From the NCBI GenBank assembly GCA_011523515.1, contig WTGO01000096.1:1-64000 (forward strand): 64,000 nucleotides of DNA. The letters are read 5' to 3'. How positions within the stretch are numbered: position 1 is the first letter of the stretch; every line of letters starts with the position of its first letter. The DNA is from Chloroflexota bacterium. Its GTDB lineage: Bacteria; Chloroflexota; Anaerolineae; Aggregatilineales; Phototrophicaceae. The notes beneath the pieces were generated by a model that saw nothing but the letters and a program-made list of their open reading frames with translations, was not told the origin of the DNA and did not search any database. Below, piece by piece: positions 10,601 to 18,777 of this stretch. Made by a program: the position numbers and the translations under genes.

Positions 10601-12253
10601 CAATTCCGTCAGGGCGTATTGCAGCAAGGGCAGAGCGCCGGGCTGTTCCCTGACGTCGTCAATGATGGTCTCGATCAAGTCGTCTTCCAGGACCGCGCCA
10701 ACGCGACGCGCCGGCCCCTCGATAGTCTCGGCCAATTCCTCATCGTTCAGCGGCAGCACCAATTCCGTACGAGCGCGGATTAGTTCGCCAAATCCTTGAT
10801 ACAGCAGCGGCCGATCGTAGAAGTCCGCGCGCAAGGTGGCGATGATGATGACCGGGCTGTTCTCCGCATTGACAGCATTGAGTATCAGATCCAGGAATTG
10901 CTGCCGGTCGCTTTCCAGCTCAACTTGCGTGAACAATTCTTCAAATTGATCGACCATCAGCAGCAGCTTGTTGTCACGAGATGGCAGCGCCTCGTAGACA
11001 CCCATCGCCAAGCCATCGGCATGTTCGCGCATGGTATCCACCACGCCCGGCAAAGGCGATGACGAAACGCTCAACAGCGCCGAGGCCAATTCTTCCAGCG
11101 GCACCTCGCCCGGCACCATCTCGGCATAGAACCAATTCTCCGATCCGGGCACTCTGCCGCTTCGCAGCGCGGGCAGCACGCCGGCTTTAACCAGGCTCGA
11201 CTTGCCGCTGCCGCTGGGGCCGATTACCGCCAGGAAATTGTTCTCCACGACCGGCTCTTGCAATCGGTCGAGCACACGCTGAATCATTTCGGTACGCCCG
11301 AAGAAGTCAGCCGCGTCCGCCTGCTGGAAGGCGCGCAGACCCTTGTATGGGTTCTTGGTCTCCAGCAATTCGAATTCCGCAAAGTCCATGTCCAGTTCAT
11401 CGAGATCAAGTTCGATGGTGGCGGAGCCTTGCCGCAGGGCCTGCTGGAATTCCTTAACCAGGGTTACCGCATCAGAATAACGCTCTTCCGGGACTTTGGC
11501 GGTTGCCTTCTGAATGATCGCGTTGAACTGCGACGGCAAATTCAGCTCGTTGTGATCGATATAGGGCAGCGGTTCGTTAAGATGTTTGTAAACCAGCGTC
11601 GCCAGCGTCAATTCGGCAAAGGGCCGCTTACCGGAAAGCATTTCATAGAGCATGATTCCGAAGGCATAGACATCGCTCTGGGGGCCAACTTCGCCGCCGC
11701 GGATCTGTTCCGGCGCCAGATAAGCCGGCGTGCCTTCGATATTGCCGCTGCCGCCGCCGTCCGTCCCGACTTCCTTGGCAATGCCGAAGTCGCTCAGATA
11801 AGCGTTGCCGTCCTCGTCCATGAGGATATTGTCGGCTTTCACATCGCGATGAACCACGCCGTTGCGGTGGGCGAATGTCAAAGCCGAGCCCACTTGCTCC
11901 AGCACTTTGCCGGCTACATCAGAGGGCATTTTTCCTTGCTCGTCGATGATGTCGCGCAGGCTGCCCCCACGCAGATAACGCATCACCAGATAGGCGCTGT
12001 CGGGTTCACGCCAATAGTCATACAGGGGCACAATATGAGGATGTTCCAGGCGCGCCACGACTTGCGCTTCGCTCTCAAAACGACGAATGAATTCTGGCGA
12101 GTTGGCGTATTTGGGCAGGATGACCTTGATCGCTACTTCACGAAGGACGGCGCTTTGACGCGCGCGATACACCACGCCGTAACCGCCCTGCCCCAACAGG
12201 TCCTCTACTTCATATGACTTTACAGATTTGCCCGTTAATTCAAGAATTTCCAT
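7610..12253 (-). CDS. membrane serine/threonine kinase - nSTAND NTPase - WD40 (14 repeats) fusion
   Basis: A 1547-residue signalling protein. Residues 14-275 are a Hanks-type kinase with glycine loop GQGGYG, Lys43, HRDVK (135-139), DFG (155-157) and APE (180-182), all intact and so probably active. Residues 300-700 are an NTPase of nSTAND type with Walker A GPSGSGKSS (345-353) and Walker B LLLMVDQFEE (430-439). A charged coiled coil, a transmembrane helix (about 763-785) and a second coiled coil follow. Residues 895-1540 hold 14 WD40 repeats, each ending in patterns such as VRLWDVESG, enough for two seven-bladed propellers placed outside the membrane. ATG 12253 follows GGCGGGGGAAATT. Kinase and NTPase therefore face the cytoplasm and the propellers likely sense an envelope partner. 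Substrates are unknown. Confidence 0.93.
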   Translation of the reverse strand: MEILELTGKSVKSYEVEDLLGQGGYGVVYRARQSAVLREVAIKVILPKYANSPEFIRRFESEAQVVARLEHPHIVPLYDYWREPDSAYLVMRYLRGGSLRDIIDEQGKMPSDVAGKVLEQVGSALTFAHRNGVVHRDVKADNILMDEDGNAYLSDFGIAKEVGTDGGGSGNIEGTPAYLAPEQIRGGEVGPQSDVYAFGIMLYEMLSGKRPFAELTLATLVYKHLNEPLPYIDHNELNLPSQFNAIIQKATAKVPEERYSDAVTLVKEFQQALRQGSATIELDLDELDMDFAEFELLETKNPYKGLRAFQQADAADFFGRTEMIQRVLDRLQEPVVENNFLAVIGPSGSGKSSLVKAGVLPALRSGRVPGSENWFYAEMVPGEVPLEELASALLSVSSSPLPGVVDTMREHADGLAMGVYEALPSRDNKLLLMVDQFEELFTQVELESDRQQFLDLILNAVNAENSPVIIIATLRADFYDRPLLYQGFGELIRARTELVLPLNDEELAETIEGPARRVGAVLEDDLIETIIDDVREQPGALPLLQYALTELFERREGALLTKAAYQDIGGTLGALAKRAEEVYRRFNEPGQNMARQMFLRLVTLGEGQEDTRRRILQSELLTLGNREVVEDVIDRFGRYRLLTFDRDEATRSSTVEVAHEALIRQWERLREWLTESRQDVRMERELLHAATDWEASKADPSYLMQGNRLLTFEEWMETSTLRLNELEIDFMTASLAARDEREAMERARQERERELERQKARNMRIAAGIFAAAAVIAVILSLFAFDQRNQAEEQRVIADEQRMVAETERERADEQRVIAVDAMHVAEINERKNLSLSLAANARTALSENDPALALPVAIAARHVFDPPEAEVLRILGRSAFSPGPRYHFTESPRSILGVDISADGALSAYAGTEGVIYLVNTSSGESLGSIAAGSPISAVAFSPDGAQIAAALADATVGVWNIESGAEIHRLRGHESVVSDVEYSADGATLASSSADTTARLWDAASGEALHTLQAHIDYVIKLSFSPDGARLASASSAIGIPTSDRTDENNTVQIWDVASGEHLLTIPPEGPGYYRDVEFSPDGQTVAASTWSSALGGNVRIFDAVTGEQVQRLYAHRENIPNIEFAPDGRSLATAATDASIKIWNIDLAAPIASYVDFGLAIQDIEYTPAGDYMMVALGGEHHFPDGSDSPVNSAAILWDLQNRAQSHAYTGHTDWSWATDISPDGRLIASGSGPLRFPASIEDLDATVRVWDAETGEQLLVLEGHENTVDSVKFTADSQQLLSSAWDGTIRRWDLNEGVEIQRYEVPDERVYMVELMPSGGQFLSGSTDTLIRLWDLESGAVLREYSGHTDSVNGVHVSADGTRMVSASGDWGGDDYTVRLWDVESGALLRTFEGHSHIVNYAKLAPNMEFIISTSWDDTVRMWNTETGEEVQQFVGHAGNTFGIAITADSGTLLTTSSDTTVRMWDIASNEELNRFENHTDWIQEVGFSPDETFAVSAGQDNVVRRWRIQRTADDLIGWASNNRYIRALSCAERQSYRLECDP

Positions 12254-12566
12254 AATTTCCCCCGCCTGAATCGGTTGAAATCTTACTTAATTTCCTGACA
12301 GTATAGCACATCTGCGGCCGCGATCGCGCTTCGCCGCGGACCTATAACATGCTACACACTGCCTTGGCTGCATAAGGCCCGATCACCGCCTGGATTGTCT
12401 GCCCCAGCTTGTGTATAAAATAGCCTACACACTCGGCGAAAGCTCAACTTGGCAGGTTGGGTACCTCAGCTACCCAATTGTAGTTCTACACTCGCCAATT
12501 GCAACAGATTTTTACCAGTCAGAACCAGAGTATATTGATTCTGTTTGCTTATATCACCTTAGAGGC
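12254..12566. other. intergenic region upstream of the kinase gene
   Basis: A 313-base non-coding stretch between two minus-strand genes. It holds the kinase promoter (12300-12305) and a 7-bp inverted repeat TTGGGTA-CCTCAGC-TACCCAA (12457-12477) without a T run, so more likely a structured RNA or protein site than a terminator. The part next to 12566 is AT-rich. I see no coding frame of its own. Confidence 0.5.
12300..12308 (-). promoter_or_regulatory. extended -10 promoter of the kinase gene
   Basis: Minus strand TGC-TATACT, an extended -10 (TGn plus near-consensus hexamer), about 47 bases upstream of the start codon. A consensus -35 is absent, which fits extended -10 promoters. Confidence 0.5.
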
Positions 12567-14201
12567 TCAGCCGGAGCCGAGCGGCACGCCGTAGAAGCCC
12601 AGCGCGTGTTTGTCCGTACTGACCACGACCATAGAACTGTCCGGGCTAAAGCTGACCGCGCGAACCCCGCCATCCGTTTCCCGGGTGGTAAGCAGCTCAT
12701 AAGTATCGGCGTCCCAAATCGACAGAACGCCTTCGCTGGCGCCGACTACCAGCATGACGCTGCTGTGGTCGTAGGCCAGAGATGTCACGCCAGCGGCCGG
12801 CGCTTGCACGCTCTGCGCGACCGCCCTCGTGGCCGCGTTGACAATTTGCAAATTGTTGCTGGCGCGCGCCAGGGCGACCGCGATTTGCGCGCCGTCCTCG
12901 CTCCAGTCAAGCGCTACTGCGGGCGCATCCAAATTGAGCTCGGCCAGGCTGGCGCCGCTAAGGGCGTCCCAAAACCGCAGCTTGCCGTCATCGCCGCCAG
13001 TCACCACGACTGTACCGTCCGGGCTGAAGTCGACTGAGCGAATCAGTCCCTGGTGCCCCGACAAGAGCGCCTGCTGCGTGACCGTAGCCATATCCCAGAC
13101 GATCGCCGCCCACTTGCGCTCGCCAGGCAGGCGCGAATACGCTTCCGCGCCCGCGCTGACGAAGCGGCTGCCGTCGCCGCTGTAGGCCAGGGCCGAAACG
13201 GCGCCGGCGTGAGCGTTGAGGTAGAGCTGTTCGACATAGCCCGATTCCGCGCCGAGATCAAGCTGCCATAGATGAATCGTCCCGCTTTCGCTTCCGAACA
13301 GAATCTGCGGACGATCGGGCCGGAACGCCAGCGTCGATATGCCGTCCTCGTACGCCAGAAGCTGCGGCGCCAAACTCTGATTGCGCAAATCGTAGAGCCA
13401 AATGCTGTCCGAGCCGCGCGCGCCCGGCAGCGCGACCTGAACGCCATCAGACGACCAAACATGCTGGGGACGGAAATTGCCCTCGATCCTGGAAAGCTCA
13501 CCCAGCCAACTGACCAGGCTGGTATTCAAGACTTCGCGACTGGGCAAGGAAATCGGCGCGCTTGGCTGCACGAATACGGTACCATCCCCGGCTTCAGCGA
13601 CATAGCCGGTCTGCCCGCTGACGTTGACCAACCACCAGACAAAGCCCTCGGCGCAGTCGGGCCCGGCAGTGACATCAAATGGCAGGCCAGCCGGAATCTG
13701 CAACAGCACCTGTCCAGAGGCGGAGGGCTGCCCGCGCAGGTTCAAGAAACCTTGAATCACCTCCGCTTCAATGCCGTAAATGATACGCGAACGCATGTAG
13801 GGCCCGTCGCCCGCCGTCTCGCTGCACAGGCGATTGGAGTACTGCGTTTCCGCCGCCGCCGCGGACGCCAGAGGGTCGATTTCGCCGCAAAAGATAACAA
13901 TCGTGCTGTCCGCGGAAACCCGGTAGTCGTACGAGATCGAGCTGTATGTCAGTTCGAAACGATAGCCGAGGACTGATCCGCCGCCGCCGCTCGCCGTGGC
14001 GCAACCCAGGGCCGCATCAGCGAAGTTCTTCTGTTCCCAGCGCCAATTCGACAAGTTGCCAATGCCGATGGTCTGCCCCAGGCGGGCGCTAAGATCCAGC
14101 AAGGCTGCATTGATCTGCGTTGGCGCGCCCTGCGCCCAAATTGCCGCAGCCAGCGACATGCCCAACAGCAGGCTGCAAAACATCAACAATACTCGCTTCA
14201 T
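12567..14201 (-). CDS. secreted SH3b / WD40 beta-propeller protein
   Basis: A 544-residue exported protein. It has a clear signal peptide (MKRVLLMFCSLLLGMSLAAAIWAQG), a conserved-looking N-terminal domain with Cys residues (25-130), a bacterial SH3 domain near 150-215 (FLNLRGQPSASGQVLL, GYVAEAG), and seven WD40-like repeats from about 230 to the end (for example GKLRFWDALSG, GVLSIWDADTY), enough for one propeller. The ATG at 14201 follows CGGGAGACGACC; an upstream in-frame ATG at 14228 lacks such a site. It lies upstream of the kinase gene on the same strand but 313 bases away. It is a possible extracytoplasmic partner of the kinase propellers; that link is inference. Confidence 0.85.
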   Translation of the reverse strand: MKRVLLMFCSLLLGMSLAAAIWAQGAPTQINAALLDLSARLGQTIGIGNLSNWRWEQKNFADAALGCATASGGGGSVLGYRFELTYSSISYDYRVSADSTIVIFCGEIDPLASAAAAETQYSNRLCSETAGDGPYMRSRIIYGIEAEVIQGFLNLRGQPSASGQVLLQIPAGLPFDVTAGPDCAEGFVWWLVNVSGQTGYVAEAGDGTVFVQPSAPISLPSREVLNTSLVSWLGELSRIEGNFRPQHVWSSDGVQVALPGARGSDSIWLYDLRNQSLAPQLLAYEDGISTLAFRPDRPQILFGSESGTIHLWQLDLGAESGYVEQLYLNAHAGAVSALAYSGDGSRFVSAGAEAYSRLPGERKWAAIVWDMATVTQQALLSGHQGLIRSVDFSPDGTVVVTGGDDGKLRFWDALSGASLAELNLDAPAVALDWSEDGAQIAVALARASNNLQIVNAATRAVAQSVQAPAAGVTSLAYDHSSVMLVVGASEGVLSIWDADTYELLTTRETDGGVRAVSFSPDSSMVVVSTDKHALGFYGVPLGSG

Positions 14202-14236
14202 GGTCGTCTCCCGATTTAGGCGGGCCAAACAGGTAG

Positions 14237-14242
14237 ATTATA
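14237..14242 (-). promoter_or_regulatory. -10 element for the SH3/WD40 gene
   Basis: Perfect TATAAT on the minus strand, 35 bases upstream of the ATG at 14201. The -35 region is poor (TTTCAG at 19 bases). Confidence 0.45.
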
Positions 14243-14437
14243 ACATCGGAGCCAGCTCAATCTGAAAGGGCGCTGGCAATCACTCGCTTGCGCTCTCAAC
14301 CGAAACAGAAAGCGGCATGTCGTACAATACCGGCCCTTTCCAAGGCCGCCAACTTGCCGCCTGCGCTTGCAAGTCCGCGCACAATTTGACAAAATGTAGC
14401 ATTAAGCCAATCGTAAGTTGGGTCAAAGGCAGTCGGC

Positions 14438-17158
14438 GTGACATCTGCCCTGGAGTATCTGGTACTCGGTCACGAGCAAGATGAGTTTGGCGACACGCGC
14501 AGTATGCTACTCTTGTTTAACGGCGCGCTGCCGTCGCTGGACCCCGCATTTTACATCCGAATCATCGACATGGAACCCATGCCGGACGACGATGGCGCCG
14601 GCCAACCGTCACTGGCGCTGGTGGAGTACGACGGGCCGCAGCTCTTATTGGTGGCGGCCCAGCCGGGTGGCGACGCGGGATCCTTTAACGACCACTTCGT
14701 ATTCATACCGGTAAGCGCGGTTGCCGAGGCGGCCGTTCAATTTGAGGACTGGCTGGCTCTGCTGCCGGAGGCAACCGGTGACGTCAACGTCACGCTGCCC
14801 TCGCTGCCCCCGCCTGACTTCGACCCCAACGACAGCCGAACGCGCGCGCAACACTTGCAGGTCATGCTCGGCTTGTACGCGGCGGACGGCTTTGAGTCGC
14901 TGCTATCCTTGTTGGGCGCGGTCATAGATGAAAGGCAGCTGCTGATAAGCGGTTTTCCGCCCGACTTCCGCCTGCGCCTGGCGTTCATCTCCGCCATCCA
15001 GGCGCTGATGCCGGGGCGCCTGGCGTCTTGTATCACTTTCGCCAGCCATACACCGATCAATTGCCTAAATCGACCGCAAATCATGTTCGTAACCGACGCC
15101 GATACGGACACGGACGCAGACACCTCCCTGCGACTTGATTGGCGCGAACCGCGGATCATCTCCGAAGCTGCCGATCATCCCTACCTTGAAATCCTGCGCC
15201 TGCTGTGGAGCGGGGACGTTCAGGCTTTAGCGGCCGACATACAGCGCATGGCGGTGGCGGATTTTTCTCTGGTGCGGCCGGCGGAATTATCAGCTGAACT
15301 GCGGCAATTGGCGGAGCGCTTCTGGGTCGATCATCACGTGCGCAGCGGCGATGAAGTCGCCACGAATGTCCTGATCGCTATCCTGGAAAGCCCGGACGCG
15401 CCGAGCAAGAATCTACGCCGCCTTTATATTGACAAACTGCTACAGAACGCCCTCAACAATCGCGATGCGTCCGCCGGCCGTTGGGTGGCGGAAGAGCTGG
15501 AGCGAGACGCTGAGCTGGAGTCTGCGCTGTTCGGCCATTTTCGCGCACTACTGGAAGAGCAACCCGACGCTGTCTACGTCTTCATTCGCAATCGCTTCAT
15601 TCATTTGGGCGTTAACGAGACTTGGCTGCCCCACCTGCACCAAGCCGCGCAGAAGTCGCTGGAAGTCGCAATCCAGGAAGGTGATGTCGGCACACTGGCG
15701 GGCTGGCTGGAATTAATCGCGCATGAGCCCCTTGTATATCAATTGCAGGGGATTCTGCGCGATAGCATTCTGGCCGCCGCTAGGCGCGCTTACAGCGATG
15801 GCGAACTGGGCATCCAGTTAATACTAATCGCGGCCCGGCGCGTGCCGGATATCGTTGACGACCTCTACGACGACGAAGCGCTTATCGCGGCCCTGGATGA
15901 CAATGTCCGCGCCGCCCTGCAAAACGCATCAGCGGAGACGCTGGACGCGCTAATCGATGAAAAGGCCGAATTCTTCTTGCTCGCGCTGTTTCACGGCGTC
16001 AATACCTCCGACGCCTTGCTGGTTTCAGCAGCCTCAACGCGCAAACTGCTGTCCCTCGCCAGCGCGAGAAGACGCGCCCAGCTGCCCGCGGTTTATCGCG
16101 CGCCGGCGCTGATTCGGCATCTGGCCACGCAGGCAAGCCACCAAATGACCGATGAAGCGCTGGATATCCTCTTCGGCCATGTCATTGATGGCGACGATCG
16201 CAGCTTGATGGCCGAGACTGTACGCCATTTGGCCGATCATGAGCTGCTCTTTCCGCGCCTGGGCGACACCCTGGAGCGAAACGGTCTGCCGCTGGATAAA
16301 GTCCTGTCCGTCATGAGTGCGGCCGGCAGCGCCAAAACAGCGGCGCCGCGCGATATTATTTTCACCTATTTCGATATGCTGGACTACTATCAGTGGGAAC
16401 CGCAGACGCAGCGGCTAATGGAGGCGCTGACGCGTATGATGGCGAAGCATCACGAAGTTCAGGTCTCCTACCGCCATTTGTGGACGCTGTTTGGCGCCTG
16501 CCGGGAGCTGGAGGTCGAGGGCCCGGCGCGGGTCGCCGTAACGCAGCTATTGGCGCAGTTTGCCAGCGAAGAAGATCTTAAGCTGGTGGTCGACGGTTTG
16601 GCCAAAATCTGCCGGCAAATGGTCTTCAGCGACAGCTTGCAAGATGCTGTGAACAACTGGTGGCGCGAATATACGCATGATTGCGCCATGCCACAGTTGC
16701 AGCGGCTGCAGCGTGAGCTCGACGAGCAGCGGCATATGGAAACGCAGAAGCACATTCTTATGACCGTGCTGGCGATGCGCCGCTGGCTGCATAGTCGCCG
16801 TCCGGCTGAATTGACCGAGGCGATCAACACCGCCTTTATCATGCTGGAACATATCACCGAAGCCTTTGATGTCGCCCATCTTGCGGAGACTGACCCGCGC
16901 ACGATTCGGCGCGAAGTCGATGTCCTCAGCCGCGAGCTGTCTTCGGAGCAGCGTCACATTTTAGCGAACAACCTGCGCAATCTCGCCATTCGCATCACGC
17001 AGATGGCCGAGCGCCGCAGCAAACCTTCGCTCATCCGCAGCGACGACACTATTGATCGCCAGCTAATGCACGGAGAAGCCAATCCACAAGGTTCGGTCGA
17101 CATGCTAAAATGGATAGCCGGATACTTGGACGGCGCGCATCCTCAGAAATCCGACTGA
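14438..17158 (+). CDS. large helical protein of unknown function (possible GTPase-associated adaptor-like)
   Basis: A 906-residue soluble protein with no signal peptide or membrane segment. Residues 1-130 look like an alpha/beta domain. Residues 145-215 (LLSLLGAVIDERQLLI.., LRLAFISAIQALMPGRLASCITFAS) have the pattern seen in the middle part of GTPase-associated adaptor (GAP1-type) proteins, but I cannot confirm that without a profile search. The remaining 650 residues are helical and solenoid-like, with many Leu/Ala heptads. Start is GTG 14438 behind AAAGG. It diverges from the SH3/WD40 gene and is followed after 31 bases by the GGCT gene. No GTPase gene is adjacent. Confidence 0.6.
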   Translation: MTSALEYLVLGHEQDEFGDTRSMLLLFNGALPSLDPAFYIRIIDMEPMPDDDGAGQPSLALVEYDGPQLLLVAAQPGGDAGSFNDHFVFIPVSAVAEAAVQFEDWLALLPEATGDVNVTLPSLPPPDFDPNDSRTRAQHLQVMLGLYAADGFESLLSLLGAVIDERQLLISGFPPDFRLRLAFISAIQALMPGRLASCITFASHTPINCLNRPQIMFVTDADTDTDADTSLRLDWREPRIISEAADHPYLEILRLLWSGDVQALAADIQRMAVADFSLVRPAELSAELRQLAERFWVDHHVRSGDEVATNVLIAILESPDAPSKNLRRLYIDKLLQNALNNRDASAGRWVAEELERDAELESALFGHFRALLEEQPDAVYVFIRNRFIHLGVNETWLPHLHQAAQKSLEVAIQEGDVGTLAGWLELIAHEPLVYQLQGILRDSILAAARRAYSDGELGIQLILIAARRVPDIVDDLYDDEALIAALDDNVRAALQNASAETLDALIDEKAEFFLLALFHGVNTSDALLVSAASTRKLLSLASARRRAQLPAVYRAPALIRHLATQASHQMTDEALDILFGHVIDGDDRSLMAETVRHLADHELLFPRLGDTLERNGLPLDKVLSVMSAAGSAKTAAPRDIIFTYFDMLDYYQWEPQTQRLMEALTRMMAKHHEVQVSYRHLWTLFGACRELEVEGPARVAVTQLLAQFASEEDLKLVVDGLAKICRQMVFSDSLQDAVNNWWREYTHDCAMPQLQRLQRELDEQRHMETQKHILMTVLAMRRWLHSRRPAELTEAINTAFIMLEHITEAFDVAHLAETDPRTIRREVDVLSRELSSEQRHILANNLRNLAIRITQMAERRSKPSLIRSDDTIDRQLMHGEANPQGSVDMLKWIAGYLDGAHPQKSD

Positions 17159-17189
17159 ACACAGCAGCGCGAAGGAGAACTCCGCGGAC

Positions 17190-17537
17190 ATGCACAAACT
17201 ATTCACCTACGGCACGCTCCGCGATCCGGACACCCAGGAGAAGCTGCTCGGGCGCACCCTGGGCGAAGGCCAGCCAGACACCCTGCGCGGCTATCGCTTG
17301 GCCAAGCTCACCGGTATCCACGATGTCTATTCAATTCTGCAGCCCCACACCGGTTCGACCGTCGACGGCGTATTGTTCGAGGTCACACAGGACGAGCTGG
17401 CACAGCTGGACGACTACGAAGGCGAAGCCTACCAGCGCGTCAGCGTCACACTCGTGAGCAAGACGCGCGCCTGGGTTTACTGTGAAAACCCGAAGTCCAG
17501 CTTCCGCATTCACATCGAGCCGCTCGATACAGCCTGA
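17190..17537 (+). CDS. gamma-glutamylcyclotransferase-family protein
   Basis: A 115-residue protein of the GGCT/AIG2 fold. It shows the substrate-binding motif YGTLRDP at residues 7-13 and the LDDYEGEAYQR segment whose Glu is the usual acid/base residue. The family cyclises gamma-glutamyl amines to 5-oxoproline, but small members vary widely in substrate. Length is normal. ATG 17190 has GGAG 12 bases upstream, a little long. Same direction and close spacing with its neighbours on both sides suggest one transcript from 14438 to 20084. Confidence 0.82.
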   Translation: MHKLFTYGTLRDPDTQEKLLGRTLGEGQPDTLRGYRLAKLTGIHDVYSILQPHTGSTVDGVLFEVTQDELAQLDDYEGEAYQRVSVTLVSKTRAWVYCENPKSSFRIHIEPLDTA

Positions 17538-17589
17538 CCCAGCTCCGCCGCGACGCCAACGCGAATCAGCGCGCTTCACAGGAGAAACT

Positions 17590-18777
17590 ATGCAGAGACA
17601 AACGCTAGGTATCGGCGTCATCGGCATGGGCTGGATGGGACAGGTGCACGCGCGCTCGTATAGCCTGGCGCGCCAGAGATTTCCAGATGATGTCGTATCG
17701 GCGCGGCTGGTAATCTGCTCCGACAATGTCGAGGCTCGGGCGCAATCGGCCCGGGATGCGCTCGGTTTCGCCAGCGCGACCACCGGTTGGCAAGATGTCA
17801 TCGACCACCCCGATGTGCAGATCGTCAACATCGCCACGCCCAACAACCTGCATGTTGAAATCGTGCAAGCGGCCGCCGCCGCCGGCAAGCACATTTTCTG
17901 CGAGAAGCCGGTCGGGCGCTCACCCGAAGAGACCGCGCAGATTGAAGCCATTGCCCGGCGCGCCGGCGTCATGTCCTTCGTTGGCTTCAATTATCGCTGG
18001 GCGCCAATGGCGCTACACGCCAAGCAGCTGATCGAAGCGGGCAAATTGGGTAACTTGACGCAATACCGCGGGCGCTTCTTCAGCATGTACGGCAGCGACC
18101 CGCTGGGCTTGCTCTCCTGGCGCTTCGACCGCGAGATCGCCGGCTACGGCGTGCTCGGCGATATCATGGCGCATGTGACCGATATGGCGCATTTCCTCTG
18201 CGGCGGCATCAAGCGGCTGGTCAGCAACTCGCATACTTTCATCAGCGAACGTCCCATTCCCATCCCGGGCAAGGGCACCCATTATTCGCGCGGCGCCCCC
18301 GACGACCCAAGGGGCGCCGTCAGCAACGAAGATTATGTAGGCGCGCTGGTCGAATTTGAGAATGGGGCCCGCGGCACATTTGAGGTGTCGCGCTCGATTT
18401 TCGGGCCCAAGAACCAGATGGCATTTGAGCTCAACGGGACGCGAGGCGCGCTCAACTGGGATTTCGAGCGTATGAACGAACTGGAGCTCTACCTGCCCGA
18501 TGCCGATTGGGGGCGCGATGGCTATATCCGGCTGGTCGGGGGCGACCGCTACCCCTTCCACGGCAACTTCAATCCTGGCGATGGCAGCGGCTTGGGCTAC
18601 GAAGACATGAAAATCATCGAGGCTCGACATTTCCTGCGCGCCGTGGCGGAAGGGCGCCCTTGCGCGCCGGGTTTCAGCGACGCGCTGGCTGTGGCCGAGG
18701 CGCACGCGGCCATGATCCGCTCCTGGACCAGCGGCGGCTGGGAAGATGTCACCAGCCTGAGGCAGGATGCAACATGA
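17590..18777 (+). CDS. Gfo/Idh/MocA family NAD(P)-dependent oxidoreductase
   Basis: A 395-residue sugar or cyclitol dehydrogenase. The Rossmann start is GVIGMGWMGQVHARSY, the family motif EKPVGRSPEE is near 120, and the second domain is the usual open beta sheet (DIMAHVTDMAHFL, EDYVGALVEFENGARG). Start ATG 17590 has CAGGAGAAACT directly upstream; longer frames lack this. Its stop overlaps the start of the guanine deaminase gene (ATGA at 18774-18777), so the two are translationally coupled. The exact sugar substrate is not recognisable. Confidence 0.9.
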   Translation: MQRQTLGIGVIGMGWMGQVHARSYSLARQRFPDDVVSARLVICSDNVEARAQSARDALGFASATTGWQDVIDHPDVQIVNIATPNNLHVEIVQAAAAAGKHIFCEKPVGRSPEETAQIEAIARRAGVMSFVGFNYRWAPMALHAKQLIEAGKLGNLTQYRGRFFSMYGSDPLGLLSWRFDREIAGYGVLGDIMAHVTDMAHFLCGGIKRLVSNSHTFISERPIPIPGKGTHYSRGAPDDPRGAVSNEDYVGALVEFENGARGTFEVSRSIFGPKNQMAFELNGTRGALNWDFERMNELELYLPDADWGRDGYIRLVGGDRYPFHGNFNPGDGSGLGYEDMKIIEARHFLRAVAEGRPCAPGFSDALAVAEAHAAMIRSWTSGGWEDVTSLRQDAT

